From CAVALG01 sp963656085 (lineage in GTDB: Bacteria > Bacillota > Clostridia > Oscillospirales > Acutalibacteraceae): DNA of 12,483 nucleotides. Below the pieces are notes generated by a model. The model had not been told where the DNA came from. It saw only the letters and a program-made list of their open reading frames with translations, and searched no databases. This document shows, in pieces, positions 1 through 9,100 of the stretch. The stretch spans positions 1 to 12,483 of the forward strand of contig CAVKHV010000044.1 of the NCBI GenBank assembly GCA_963656085.1, written 5' to 3'. Within the stretch, counting starts at the first letter, position 1; every line of letters starts with the position of its first letter. The translations under genes and the position numbers were made by a program.

Positions 1-19
1 CGACGGAATTTTGCACTTG

Positions 20-922
20 TTACAGCAAAACTCCCAAAACCAGCATTTCTTTAAGTTGGTTGTATATTCCCGATAAATCTTCGGGCGGCAGCGGATTTTC
101 GCCCTTGCCTATTTCAACAGTGAACGCCGGGCGGCGAAATTCTTTAACAAACCAATCTTTGAAACCTGCGCCCACAGCGGTTCCCGTGGGAACGGAAATC
201 GGATATCCGCTTGAAAAGGATAGTATTTGCGCCGCCTTTGCGGCGCGCGGGATATCTTCGTCCGCGCCGGGGGCATAGATAACTTCGCCCTGCGAATGGA
301 ACGCCATGGCGTGACGGAACTTATACTTTTTGCAAAATGCAACAAGCGCCGCCGTTTCAGGCTCGCTTTCGGGTCGGGTACCGCCGTATTTTGAAGGTCC
401 CGCGCCCCACACTCCGTTCTGCCTTGTTACTTCGGCGGTTTTTTCCCAATCGGCGTTAAAATTATGATTTATGTCCACACCGCGCAAATTAGCGTTCCAG
501 TGTGTTGTATCTCCGCCGCTCAGACGCTTTATCTTAGAGGCGAACACGCCGCCTTTCTGCCATCCGCCGAGCGACACTTCATAACCGTCGGGATTTACGA
601 CAGGCACTACGGCAAGCCCCTTATCCCACAAAAGCGCCTCGGCGCGGACATCTGATATTGCCGTTCCTTCCTTTCGGCATCGGCAGAGTTCCTCGGCAAA
701 TTTAAGCAGTAAAAGCACGGTAAGTCTTTCACTGCCGTGAAATCCGCCGGCATACAGCACATATTCCTCGGCATCCCCTATCATAACAGCGGGTATACTC
801 CTGCCACCCACCGATTTACCGATAGACTCAAGTCGGGCGAACTCATATTCGTTTGCCGTTTCGTAACAAATTTTGAGTATGCCGTTGACATCAATTTCCC
901 GTCCGTTTATAATTATATCCAT
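20..922 (-). CDS. M14-family zinc carboxypeptidase (cytoplasmic, MpaA/gamma-D-Glu-DAP peptidase-like)
   Basis: A 300-residue single-domain M14 metallopeptidase. The zinc-binding HxxE is seen as H62-G-S-E65, followed by NPDG at 110-113, the substrate-binding R147 in the RGVDINHNF segment, the third zinc ligand H209 in AFHSQGE, and the catalytic Glu E270 in FTVEIGKG, so all key residues are present. There is no signal peptide, membrane segment or LysM domain, so the enzyme should be cytoplasmic. Family knowledge suggests cleavage of gamma-D-Glu-diaminopimelate bonds in peptidoglycan peptides, as by MpaA or the catalytic domain of sporulation endopeptidase I; the substrate is inferred. An in-frame TTG at 931 abuts the AGGTGAG ribosome site (932-940) with no spacer, whereas the ATG at 922 sits 9 nt after it, so ATG is chosen. 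It is divergent from the esterase operon. Confidence 0.9.
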   Translation of the reverse strand: MDIIINGREIDVNGILKICYETANEYEFARLESIGKSVGGRSIPAVMIGDAEEYVLYAGGFHGSERLTVLLLLKFAEELCRCRKEGTAISDVRAEALLWDKGLAVVPVVNPDGYEVSLGGWQKGGVFASKIKRLSGGDTTHWNANLRGVDINHNFNADWEKTAEVTRQNGVWGAGPSKYGGTRPESEPETAALVAFCKKYKFRHAMAFHSQGEVIYAPGADEDIPRAAKAAQILSFSSGYPISVPTGTAVGAGFKDWFVKEFRRPAFTVEIGKGENPLPPEDLSGIYNQLKEMLVLGVLL

Positions 923-994
923 AAAATACAACTCACCTCTTGTAATTTAATTATATTTTACGGACAGGGTAAAAATGAAAGGTTGAATTTATAA
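923..994. promoter_or_regulatory. Divergent intergenic promoter region (M14 peptidase / esterase operon)
   Basis: This 72-bp AT-rich gap must carry start signals for both genes. On the minus strand a perfect TATAAT lies at 950-955, with only a weak -35 (TTCATT-like, about 18 bp upstream). Ribosome sites are visible at both ends: AGGTGAG for the peptidase and GAAAGG (977-982) for the esterase. No convincing -35/-10 pair was found for the plus strand. Confidence 0.4.
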
Positions 995-1873
995 ATGTAT
1001 TATGATGAAATAATTTACCCCGAAGATAACACTAAACTGCGGGCATTTTACCATAAAAGCAGTTGGGAACTGCCGAATATGGACCGCAGACCTGCGGTTG
1101 TTATCTGCCCGGGCGGCGGGTATGTAATGACTTCGGACCGTGAAGCGGACATTGTAGCCGAACAGTTTTTGGCGGCAGGTTTTCAGGCGTTTGTTTTCAC
1201 TTATTCGACAAACGAGGGGGCGGAGTTCCCCCGTCCGCTTATCGAACTTTCGCGCGCGATGAAAGATATTCGGTCAAACGCCGAAAAATGGAATCTTGAC
1301 CCCGACCGTATCGCAGTAGGCGGATTTTCGGCAGGCGGTCATCTTGCGGCAAGTCTTGCCACGCTGTGGAACGACCCGGAAATTATGCGCGAAAGCGGCT
1401 GTGAAAACGGTGAAAACCGCCCCGGCCTTTCAATACTCGGTTACCCGGTGATAACGACCTCCTGGATGAAGGCGGATCAACACCCCAACGGATATGACCG
1501 TGTACTGGGCAACCGCCGCGAGGAAGACGTTTTGCCTAAAATTGATATCTGCCGCAATGTCGGCGAACAGACCCCGCCCGCATTCATTTTTCACACATTT
1601 ACCGACAACGTAGTTCCGGTTGAGGACAGTTTGATCTATGCGGCGGCGCTTGCAAAATATGACATACCGTTTGATTTGCATATTTTTTCAAACTCTTTGC
1701 ACGGTATGTCGATAGGTCAGAATATTTCCGGCTGGTATGACCGTGAATACTCAAAATGGGTTGAACTGTGCATCGGTTGGCTTAAACGTATGTGGCAGTT
1801 GGACGGTTCGGGAAATCTTGACGACCCGAAAGCCAGGCGGCACCTGAACGAAGATTACAAGGGGAAAATATGA
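995..1873 (+). CDS. Alpha/beta-hydrolase esterase (acetyl esterase / BD-FAE-like)
   Basis: A 292-residue single-domain alpha/beta hydrolase without a signal peptide, so intracellular. The oxyanion-hole segment CPGGGY is at 38-43, the nucleophile elbow GGFSAGGH places Ser at 112, and Asp204 (HTFTDNVVP) and His236 (SLHGMS) complete the expected triad. This layout matches the family variously annotated as BD-FAE, acetyl esterase or 'endo-1,4-beta-xylanase B-like' hydrolase. A role in deacylating imported oligosaccharides is plausible given the dockerin proteins in the window, but the substrate is inference. The ATG follows GAAAGG at 977-982. The stop codon overlaps the start of the Nudix gene (ATGA), so the two are translationally coupled. 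Confidence 0.88.
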   Translation: MYYDEIIYPEDNTKLRAFYHKSSWELPNMDRRPAVVICPGGGYVMTSDREADIVAEQFLAAGFQAFVFTYSTNEGAEFPRPLIELSRAMKDIRSNAEKWNLDPDRIAVGGFSAGGHLAASLATLWNDPEIMRESGCENGENRPGLSILGYPVITTSWMKADQHPNGYDRVLGNRREEDVLPKIDICRNVGEQTPPAFIFHTFTDNVVPVEDSLIYAAALAKYDIPFDLHIFSNSLHGMSIGQNISGWYDREYSKWVELCIGWLKRMWQLDGSGNLDDPKARRHLNEDYKGKI

Positions 1874-2424
1874 TTTTAAACGAAAAAACTGTTTCTAAAG
1901 AATATATTTACAACGGTAAAATAATAAATTTACGCAAAGATTCCGTTCTGTTACCGGACGGACGCGCTGCGACGCGCGAGGTTATCGAGCACCCCGGCGG
2001 AGTCGGTGTAATAGCGGTTGACGAGCGAATGAATGTGACGCTTGTGCGGCAGTACCGCTACCCGTATTCCAAGGCGACGCTTGAGATACCTGCCGGAAAG
2101 AAAGAACCGGGCGAAGAACCGCTTACCTGCGGCAAGCGCGAACTTAAAGAAGAAGCCGGAATAACGGCGGACGAATTTCGTGCCTTGGGAGAAATTTATC
2201 CCACGCCGGGTTATACCAACGAAATAATACACATTTATCTTGCAACGGGGCTGCACAAAGGCGATAACCAACCTGATGAAGGCGAATTTGTTGACCTTGT
2301 GACAATATCGCTTCAGGAACTTGTTACACTTGTGATGCGCGGCGATATACCGGACGCAAAAACACAGATTGCGGCACTGAAGGCTGCAAAATTGCTGCTG
2401 CCGGGAAGTTTCGGCAAATATTAA
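1870..2424 (+). CDS. Nudix hydrolase, ADP-ribose pyrophosphatase type
   Basis: A 184-residue Nudix protein. The complete Nudix box G-x5-E-x7-REL-x-EE-x-GI is at residues 76-98, with metal-binding Glu residues at 91, 94 and 95. The preceding beta-strand segment LVRQYRYPY (58-66) and the LEIPAGK stretch are typical of the ADP-ribose pyrophosphatase (NudF/YqkG) group, which hydrolyses ADP-ribose to AMP and ribose 5-phosphate. Length is usual for the group. The start overlaps the esterase stop by 4 bp, with an AAGGGGAAA ribosome site just upstream, so it is the second gene of a two-gene operon. The pairing with an esterase is not an obvious pathway and may be only transcriptional. A strong hairpin follows the stop codon. 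Confidence 0.93.
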   Translation: MILNEKTVSKEYIYNGKIINLRKDSVLLPDGRAATREVIEHPGGVGVIAVDERMNVTLVRQYRYPYSKATLEIPAGKKEPGEEPLTCGKRELKEEAGITADEFRALGEIYPTPGYTNEIIHIYLATGLHKGDNQPDEGEFVDLVTISLQELVTLVMRGDIPDAKTQIAALKAAKLLLPGSFGKY

Positions 2425-2444
2425 ATTCAATTCCGAAAACAGCA

Positions 2445-2483
2445 AAATCCGGCGGCGACCTATAATCGGTCGCCGCCGGATTT
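2445..2483. terminator. Bidirectional intrinsic terminator between Nudix and permease genes
   Basis: A perfect 16-bp inverted repeat (arms 2445-2460 and 2468-2483, loop of 7) with a GC-rich core. It is followed by TTTAATTATA on the plus strand and by TTTTGCTGTTTT on the minus strand. It lies between two convergent stop codons and can serve both. Confidence 0.88.
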
Positions 2484-2515
2484 AATTATATTCATTTATG
2501 AATGACGAGGGGCGC

Positions 2516-3955
2516 CTAATCTTCTGTTTCGGATTCAGCACCGACTGAAGTTTTTCGGGGCTTCATCCATATTGCGCCCACGGCAATTACAATCGTAAAT
2601 ACTATAAGGTAATACAGGCAGGATATGCCGTGGCTTAAAATGCAGGCGTACACCATAAACACCGAGCCGGCAAGCGCCAAAAGCGGGATTATAAACCGTT
2701 TTACAAAACCTACGTCCTTTTCCTTTATCATCCACATAATAAAAATCGGGATATAGAAAGCGTAGATAGTAATTATCGGGATCTCGGACGAATCGAACAC
2801 GAAGCGACCGAACCACGCTTTACCGTTTGCGATATTCGCAAGATAGAAATAAAATCCCCAAAAAGCGCAAACGAAAAGTGAGAAAACAGCCGAGTTATTA
2901 GGCATATTCGTAACCTTATCGACCTGTTTAAAGGTTTCACAGGCAGGTCCTCTGCCGCGGCTGGCGACCGAGTAAAGTCCGCGGCAACTGCCGAGCATAA
3001 GGCCGTTGAGCGTGCCGATACAGGAAATTGCAATAAACAGGTTGAGCACATTGCCGAGCGCTTTGCCGAAAACATTTACAAACGCGGTGGTTGCGCCGTT
3101 TTCAATAAGTGCGGCATTGGATTCGCCGCCGGCAACGCCTATGTAATATAAAAGGTAGATAGCGATTATTACAATTCCGCCGATAAGCAGCGCCCGCGGC
3201 AGATTTTTCTTTGAATCTTTAAGTTCGGCATTTATCGCGGTTGCTATGATCCACCCTTCGTAAGCAAAAGCCGTAGCGCAGACCGATGCAAGCAGCGGAT
3301 TTTTAACGATATCCTTTTTGGCAACGTCCGCAACCGTTGTAAAGTTTTCAACCAATCCGCCGGTTGACAAACCGTAGATTATTCCGCCGACAGCCATAAG
3401 GACAAGGGGTATAAATTTAATAACCGTAGCGCTTACCTGAAATTTTCCTGCAATTTTGGGCGATATAGCGTTAACCGTGTATGAGGCGCAAAGGAAAAAC
3501 AGCATAAGCACAATACATTCCGGACCCATAACCGGCTCTGCCCCTTTAAGTTTGCCGCCGAGCGAAAGAAGAGGGAAAGACGGATCCACCGACTTAATAA
3601 ACACCAATGTATAGCGAGCCGAAAGCCACGCCAGCACCGAAGTCATTGCCGGATAGTATATTGTCGACATAAACCAACCGACCATGTAGGCATAATTGCC
3701 GCCGAGCATCGCCTCCGCATAATCGACAAGGCCGTTGACCTTTTCAAAACGCGTTGCCATATTGGCAAACGCAAGCAGGCAGACTATCATAATAGCGCCG
3801 CCGATTACCCATGCAAGTATACCGAGCGGCATATCACCGTTGGTTTTTTGTAAAATCGTTTGCGCCTTAAAAAATACTCCCGAACCGACAACTATTCCGA
3901 CGACCATACATATCGCCGTAAATAATCCGTACTTGCGTTCCAATTTAGTTTCCAT
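2516..3955 (-). CDS. APC-superfamily amino-acid permease
   Basis: A 479-residue polytopic membrane protein with about 12 hydrophobic segments. The N-terminal GIVVGSGVFFK (20-30) is the helix-1 unwound substrate-binding motif of APC/LAT transporters. FAYEGW at 230-235, followed by NAELKDSKKNLPRAL (242-256), is the conserved helix 6 and following loop. The protein should import or exchange amino acids across the cytoplasmic membrane; the substrate cannot be read from sequence. The length is typical and the C-terminus is a short charged tail. The ATG is supported by GGGGAGAG (3964-3971) 8 nt upstream. It has its own sigma-A promoter, is divergent from spoVAC and convergent with the Nudix gene, so it is probably monocistronic. 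Confidence 0.92.
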   Translation of the reverse strand: METKLERKYGLFTAICMVVGIVVGSGVFFKAQTILQKTNGDMPLGILAWVIGGAIMIVCLLAFANMATRFEKVNGLVDYAEAMLGGNYAYMVGWFMSTIYYPAMTSVLAWLSARYTLVFIKSVDPSFPLLSLGGKLKGAEPVMGPECIVLMLFFLCASYTVNAISPKIAGKFQVSATVIKFIPLVLMAVGGIIYGLSTGGLVENFTTVADVAKKDIVKNPLLASVCATAFAYEGWIIATAINAELKDSKKNLPRALLIGGIVIIAIYLLYYIGVAGGESNAALIENGATTAFVNVFGKALGNVLNLFIAISCIGTLNGLMLGSCRGLYSVASRGRGPACETFKQVDKVTNMPNNSAVFSLFVCAFWGFYFYLANIANGKAWFGRFVFDSSEIPIITIYAFYIPIFIMWMIKEKDVGFVKRFIIPLLALAGSVFMVYACILSHGISCLYYLIVFTIVIAVGAIWMKPRKTSVGAESETED

Positions 3956-4043
3956 TAATATAACTCTCCCCTAACTGATGTTTATTAGCCGCATCACGGT
4001 GTGCCGTGCAAATATTACTGCAAGCGACATAAAATGATAAATG

Positions 4044-4072
4044 ATTATACCATTTTTTTGTGTAGTTTGCAA
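4044..4072 (-). promoter_or_regulatory. Sigma-A promoter of the permease gene
   Basis: On the minus strand TTGCAA (4067-4072), a 17-bp spacer, then TATAAT (4044-4049) preceded by TG as an extended -10 (TGGTATAAT). This predicts a start near 4037 and a leader of about 80 nt, which holds a small hairpin CACGG-TGTG-CCGTG at 3995-4008. It is the best promoter match in the window. Confidence 0.75.
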
Positions 4073-4081
4073 GCATTTTTT

Positions 4082-4098
4082 ACTTTTTTCAAAAAAGT
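4082..4098. promoter_or_regulatory. A/T-tract palindrome upstream of the permease promoter
   Basis: A perfect 8-bp inverted repeat with a 1-nt centre (ACTTTTTT-C-AAAAAAGT), starting about 10 bp upstream of the permease -35 box. It could be an operator or simply an UP-element-like bent A-tract; the sequence does not say which. Confidence 0.35.
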
Positions 4099-4122
4099 TA
4101 GTATTTACTAATTCGTTGCCGC

Positions 4123-4151
4123 AAATATTCCGCTTAATCGCGGCAATAATA
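4123..4151 (+). promoter_or_regulatory. Candidate forespore sigma-G promoter of spoVAC-spoVAD
   Basis: AAATA at 4123-4127, a 17-bp spacer, then AATAATA at 4145-4151. This is one mismatch in each box from the known sigma-G pattern (GHATR ... CATWHTA). The implied start is near 4158, giving a leader of about 20 nt that still contains the AAAGGA ribosome site. The call leans on the identity of the genes as much as on the match. Confidence 0.35.
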
Positions 4152-4178
4152 AAGCAAACGGTGAAAGGATGATGCTTT

Positions 4179-4622
4179 ATGCATATGACCGAAAGCGGAT
4201 ACGGAAAACTTGTAAAGGGCAGCGAGCCGAAGTCGCCTAAATTCAAAGATCTTGCGGCGGCGTTTGTAATAGGCGGACTTATATGCGTTCTGGGTCAAAT
4301 ACTGCTTGATTTATATATGGGCGCGGGGCTTTCCAAAACAGAGGGAGGCGCGCTTGTTTCGGTCACACTTATACTCTTAGCACAGTTGCTTACCGGTTTC
4401 GGCATTTTTGACAGCATTGCAAAATTTGCCGGGGCGGGAACGCTGGTACCCATAACCGGATTTGCCAATGCTATTGTTTCGCCGGCAATCGAATACAAAA
4501 AAGAGGGGCTTATAACCGGGCTTGGGGTCAAGATGTTCACCATTGCCGGTCCGGTTTTAGTTTACGGAACTTTGGCGGGCGCAATATACGGAGTGATATA
4601 TTACATCGTTTCGCTATTCTGA
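4179..4622 (+). CDS. spoVAC: Stage V sporulation protein AC (DPA channel membrane subunit)
   Basis: A 147-residue membrane protein with hydrophobic segments at about 25-46, 55-75, 86-102 and 118-144. It carries the family's conserved GFGIFDSIAKFAGAGTLVPITG region at 73-94 and FANAIVSPAIEYKKEG at 95-110. SpoVAC lies in the spore inner membrane and with the other SpoVA proteins moves Ca2+-dipicolinic acid into the forespore and releases it on germination. Length is normal. The ATG at 4179 is 9 nt after AAAGGA (4164-4169); two nearer ATGs are out of frame, and the in-frame ATG at 4185 is less well spaced. spoVAD follows after 16 nt, so the pair is an operon. Confidence 0.95.
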   Translation: MHMTESGYGKLVKGSEPKSPKFKDLAAAFVIGGLICVLGQILLDLYMGAGLSKTEGGALVSVTLILLAQLLTGFGIFDSIAKFAGAGTLVPITGFANAIVSPAIEYKKEGLITGLGVKMFTIAGPVLVYGTLAGAIYGVIYYIVSLF

Positions 4623-4624
4623 AA

Positions 4625-4641
4625 AAGGGGTGAGTAAAATG
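4625..4641 (+). promoter_or_regulatory. Ribosome binding site and start of spoVAD
   Basis: AAGGGGTGAG at 4625-4634 precedes the ATG at 4639. An in-frame GTG at 4630 lies inside this Shine-Dalgarno sequence and cannot use it, so the ATG is taken as the start. Confidence 0.8.
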
Positions 4642-5649
4642 CTTACACGGCGCGGTGAAACCGTAATATTGAACGACCCGGTTTACATCGGTTCGTATGC
4701 TGCCGTTGTTGGAAAATTGGAGGGCGAAGGCCCTCTGGGCAATGAATTTGATATGGTTTTCAGCGATGAAACGTTGGAAGAACCGAGTTTTGAAAAAGCC
4801 GAAAGCAGGTTACAGCAGTTAAGCGTAAAAACGGCGCTTGAAAAGCACGGAATGACGCCCGGGCAGGCGGATATTGTTTTGGCGGGCGACCTGCTTAACC
4901 AATGCGTGGGCAGCGCTTACGGCCTGCGCGATTTCGGAATACCGTTCGCGGGGCTGTACGGCGCTTGCTCAACAATGGCATTATCGGTTTGTTTGGGGTC
5001 TGTTCTGGTAGCGTCTGGGGCGGCAAAGACCGCTGTTGCGGTTACGTCATCACATTTTTGCAGTGCAGAAAGGCAGTTCAGATTTCCGCTTGAATACGGC
5101 GGTCAAAGACCACAATCCGCACAGTGGACGGTAACGGGGTCGGGCGCGGCGATAATTGAAAGCAGGAAAAGTCACATAGCCATACACTCGGTGCGGTTCG
5201 GTAAAATCGTTGATATGGGTGTAACCGATATGAACAATATGGGGGCGGCGATGGCACCTGCCGCGGCGGACAGTATTTTGGGGTATTTTGCGGACACGGG
5301 AACCACGCCCAAAGATTTCGACCTGATACTTACCGGGGATCTCGGCTATGTGGGGTCGGAATTGCTGGCAAAGGTAACGCGTGCCGAAGGAATCGATATT
5401 TCGGGAAAGCACAACGACTGCGGTAAAATGATATTTTACAAAGAAAAGCAGGACGTCCATTCGGGCGGTTCGGGGTGCGGCTGTTCGGCAAGTGTGCTGT
5501 GTTCAAAAATATTTCGCCTGCTTGAAAGCGGTGAACTCGGCAGGGTGCTGTTTTGTGCGACCGGCGCGTTGATGTCACCGACCGTAAGTTTTCAGGGCGA
5601 GAGCATACCGGGCATCGCACATATAGTTGAATTCAGACACTGCAAATAA
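4639..5649 (+). CDS. spoVAD: Stage V sporulation protein AD (thiolase-fold DPA-binding protein)
   Basis: A 336-residue soluble protein with the thiolase-like fold. GLYGACSTM at 105-113 puts Cys110 at the position of the thiolase nucleophile; SSHFCSAERQFRFPLEYG (137-154), the TGSGAA segment (167-172), and the near-C-terminal SGGSGCGCSA (275-284) are SpoVAD signatures. Family knowledge: SpoVAD binds dipicolinic acid directly and works with the SpoVAC and SpoVAE membrane subunits at the spore inner membrane. Length is within a few residues of the usual size. It is the second gene of the operon, and a terminator follows 11 nt after its stop codon, so no spoVAE gene is attached. Confidence 0.95.
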   Translation: MLTRRGETVILNDPVYIGSYAAVVGKLEGEGPLGNEFDMVFSDETLEEPSFEKAESRLQQLSVKTALEKHGMTPGQADIVLAGDLLNQCVGSAYGLRDFGIPFAGLYGACSTMALSVCLGSVLVASGAAKTAVAVTSSHFCSAERQFRFPLEYGGQRPQSAQWTVTGSGAAIIESRKSHIAIHSVRFGKIVDMGVTDMNNMGAAMAPAAADSILGYFADTGTTPKDFDLILTGDLGYVGSELLAKVTRAEGIDISGKHNDCGKMIFYKEKQDVHSGGSGCGCSASVLCSKIFRLLESGELGRVLFCATGALMSPTVSFQGESIPGIAHIVEFRHCK

Positions 5650-5660
5650 TTATAATAAAC

Positions 5661-5699
5661 AAAAAATGTGCAAGAGCAGCCTACCCTTGCACATTTTTT
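5661..5699. terminator. Bidirectional intrinsic terminator between spoVAD and the 1282-aa dockerin gene
   Basis: Perfect 14-bp inverted repeat (arms 5661-5674 and 5686-5699, loop of 11) with core ATGTGCAAG/CTTGCACAT and A/T-only outer ends. A run of T follows on the plus strand and TTTTTTGTTT on the minus strand. It lies between convergent stop codons at 5649 and 5715. Confidence 0.88.
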
Positions 5700-5714
5700 T
5701 AGTTTTTACGTCAA

Positions 5715-6166
5715 TTATTTCTTATTCACGGGGAATTCGGAGATTATTTCCGAATCGTATTGCAGAATAAGTATTACGTCATTTATATTGACATTGCCGT
5801 CGCCGTTTACGTCGGCTGCCGCAAGTGCTTCATTGCTTAACTCCGTTATTTCCGCCCCATACCTCAGTACCTCAACAGCGTCATCTATGGTTATTTTACC
5901 GTCGCCGTTTACATCGCCCGTAAGCATTTTAACCTTTGGTATAATTGCGGTTTCAAGCACCTTATGGCAAACGGTACACTCGATATGTTTGCTGCCGTTC
6001 TCGGTTGCGGTTGCCGGGGTGTCTGTTATCCACTCGCTGCGTGTATGTTCTTTAAGCGGTAATGTTTTAACATCCTTATAGTCGCAGCGTGAGCAGGTTG
6101 TTGTTGTAGTTCCCGCTTTTTCACAGGTTGACTCTACCGTTACGGTCTTATAATCATGACCGAGCG
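5715..6166 (-). repeat. 452-bp perfect direct repeat, copy 1
   Basis: Reading line by line, this is identical to 9640-10091 (offset 3925). It begins exactly at the stop codon and ends inside the codon before LGHDYKT. It encodes the last 149 residues of each protein: two Cys-repeat units and the dockerin. Confidence 0.95.
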
Positions 6167-9100
6167 GTGCCTTAATAACCTCACCGCCGCTGACGCGCTC
6201 GCCGCAATCTTTGCATACCGTTTGCGGACCTCTGCCTGCTTCTGAACATGTGGGTTCGCTTCCGTCCAACTTAACTGTAGCGGTATGCTTACAGTCGTTC
6301 TCTGCCGCTTCATAATAAACCGCATTTACTGCGTCAATTTTATAAGTGTTTTCCTGCCTGAACATATCGGTTGAATAGATGAATGTTCCGAAAGAAGTTC
6401 TTCCTACGCTGCCGATACCATAATTAATATCGGCGTTATCGTTATTAAGCGAAACGGTGACCAACTTTGAATCCAGTTGTGTCCCGTCAGCGGCATAGGT
6501 CGTTATGGCAATTGCATAAACGCCGTCGGTAATATCTACGACCTTGTAATTAACGGTTGCGGTATTTTTATTAAAGAAATTGCTTGCTAACTTTCTGTTT
6601 GGAATGTTTCCGCCGCCCATTCCGCCGTTTCTGCCCTTACCGTAGAAGAAAACACAGAAAGAATTATTATGCCCGACCAAATTAACGCCCAAAACGGCAC
6701 CGTCCGTTTCGGCAATTATCATTCCCGGTGCAGAACCATACTCATAATGTGATGTTACTTCAAACGATTTCGGTATCAGTCCCTCGGGAGAGTTTATCAT
6801 TGCGATTGCTGCAGGGTTGTTCCTTGCAACAGATGTGTAACCGAGCGTCAGGCTGTCTTTGTTCCAACTGTAATTGTATTCACTTGACGTGCCTACCCCG
6901 TAGGTGTTCTTTGCGTCGGTGGAACTCCGCGTAGATTTAGACATAAAGTCATTAAAATCATTTTCACCGTTTTCCGCACTTGTAAAATCCCAATTGTAGA
7001 CAGTTTCTTTGTTTAGAATGGGAATCTTAATAGTTTCTTTGACTGAGCACCGAACGCATATATGCGTTTTTGTACCCGTTTTGGTGTATGTTGGCTTTTC
7101 GGTTATTTCCCACTCTCCGAAACTGTGTCCGAGTTTGGGTATATTTTCGGTAATATTTTTTTGACAGACGGTACAGGTTCCGCTTTTTCGTCCGACAGCC
7201 GTGCAGGTCGGTTCCTTCAAAATTCCCATGTTTTCAACATTATGCCCCTTTGCGGGAATTGAAACTACCGACCTATAATCGCAGCGAGTGCAATATGTAG
7301 TTTCCGCGCCTGCAACAGTACAGGTGGGTTCTTTTTTATCGGTTTTCAGGTAATGCCCTAACGCTTTTATAACCGCATTGTCCTTAATCAATTTACCGCA
7401 ATAACGGCAAACTTCCCTTTCGCCTATGCCATCCTCTGTACAGGTAGCCGCTGTGGCAGGCACTGTTTTTATGCTTGTATGTTTACAATCGGTGTTATCG
7501 GCAATTTCGGTATCAGTGAATGAAAGTTTTGCATAATTAACGGTTGAGTACGCATCCAAATCCATACCTGAAGTAACATAACACATATACCCGAACCTTG
7601 CCGAGAAGTTTTCGTGTGAAAGCCCCTCTTGTTTATATACCGAATTGGGTGACTCGGCATATTTTATATCCGTCCCGTTGTTAAAAGAATAGGAGTCGCT
7701 TGTCATAACAAGCGGGTAGTAATTTACAGTGAGAACATCACCGTTATCATATTTATACGAAACCGAAAAATCGATGATTATTTTGCCGTCTTCATTCTTC
7801 ATATTATAATCCGCAGTATATCTCTGTGATTCGTAAGATGAATTTTCGGTCGAGATAACGGAGGTAGCAGGTATAAGCCCCGCATAAGCAAGACCGTTTA
7901 CATACATTGCAAGGTATGAGTTGCTTTTATACAGTTCGGTATTTATCGGTGCAGTACCTTCGTCGATTTTTTTGCCGTTATATGAAGAACTTGCTATTTT
8001 CATCACGGTTATTACAAAAAAACGGTTAGATGTAGTAATCCCTGTAGTTGCAACTCGGTCTGTCGGATTAGAAGAAGCGATATAAATAAAGTTTGCCGAA
8101 AGTCTGCCTGATTTATCAAGCGAGCAGTTATATCCGTAATATCCGCTGTCATCCGACGCTGCGATTATACCGGGGAAATATGCGCCGCCTATCCTTTCGC
8201 GGTTGGTAGCGTAATATCCGCCGTTCATTTTAAAAGATGTAGGCGCTTCGCCGCCTATATCATCTAAAGCGACGCCTTGAATTTTATTGGTGATTCGGTA
8301 ATTGCTTTCCTGTACATAGGTGTAAAAAGCAAGGCGTGCGGTACGATCATAATTAAGCATTTTGGTATCAAATCCGCCGTAGCCCGCAGCATTGAACACC
8401 ACTGCATTTGACTTGGTATCCGAATAATCCTTATAGCCGGTAGTCGCGCTGTCATATTTATATTCGCGCGTTTCGGTTGCGGTGGATACGGAAGCCGAAT
8501 TTACGGTTGCAAACCCTTGTGAATTTGAGCGGTCAAGCATACAGTATGCATAACCGAATTTTTGCTTAAAGTCGGTATGTTCATATTTACTGTTGTTATA
8601 GTCTTCGGATGAATATACCGTTTCGGCTGTTGCCGAACCTATTTTATAGCCTGACGCGGTAATAACAAGCGGTGCCATACGGAAGGAGATAATATTGCCG
8701 CTTGCAAATTTATAATTTATTGCATAATTAAGGGTAATTGTGCCGCCCGAAACACCCGCATTGTAATCTATGGTTACATCGGCATAATCCGCTGTTGCAA
8801 ACGCTTCGGGAACAGTTTTGTCGGCAGGGATAATTCCACTCTCCGCAAAAGCGTTTGCCAATTTTGCAAATTTACCGCTGTTTGCCAAACTTTGCCCACC
8901 CGAAACCTCAGTAACCGATATCGACTTACCGTTGTACTCCGCGCTAACAATAGGTATATCGCTAATAAAGAAGCGACCCGATACCGCATTAGTTGTGCTG
9001 ATAGCCTCAAGGCGATCACTGCTTGATTCCTCATTAACCGGAGAGTAAAGGAATGCGGCGTATACTGTTCCTCCGGATGAAATATATGGGTGGTATGTAT

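Noticed and set aside
929..931. TTG at 931 as start of the M14 peptidase
   Set aside because: It touches the Shine-Dalgarno sequence with no spacer; the ATG at 922 has a 9-nt spacer.
1951..2445. Minus-strand ORF of 164 codons opposite the Nudix gene
   Set aside because: It lies wholly antisense to a gene with a perfect Nudix box, has no ribosome site, and its product resembles no protein I recognise.
5668..6081. Plus-strand ORF of 137 codons, whose end is repeated as another ORF at 9713-10006
   Set aside because: It is the antisense shadow of the identical dockerin-encoding tails; the identity comes from the 452-bp repeat, there is no ribosome site, and it runs through the terminator hairpin.
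7014..7487. Periodic Cys-rich coding region considered as a CRISPR array
   Set aside because: The period is conserved only at protein level in an open frame; the DNA units are not identical and there are no spacers.
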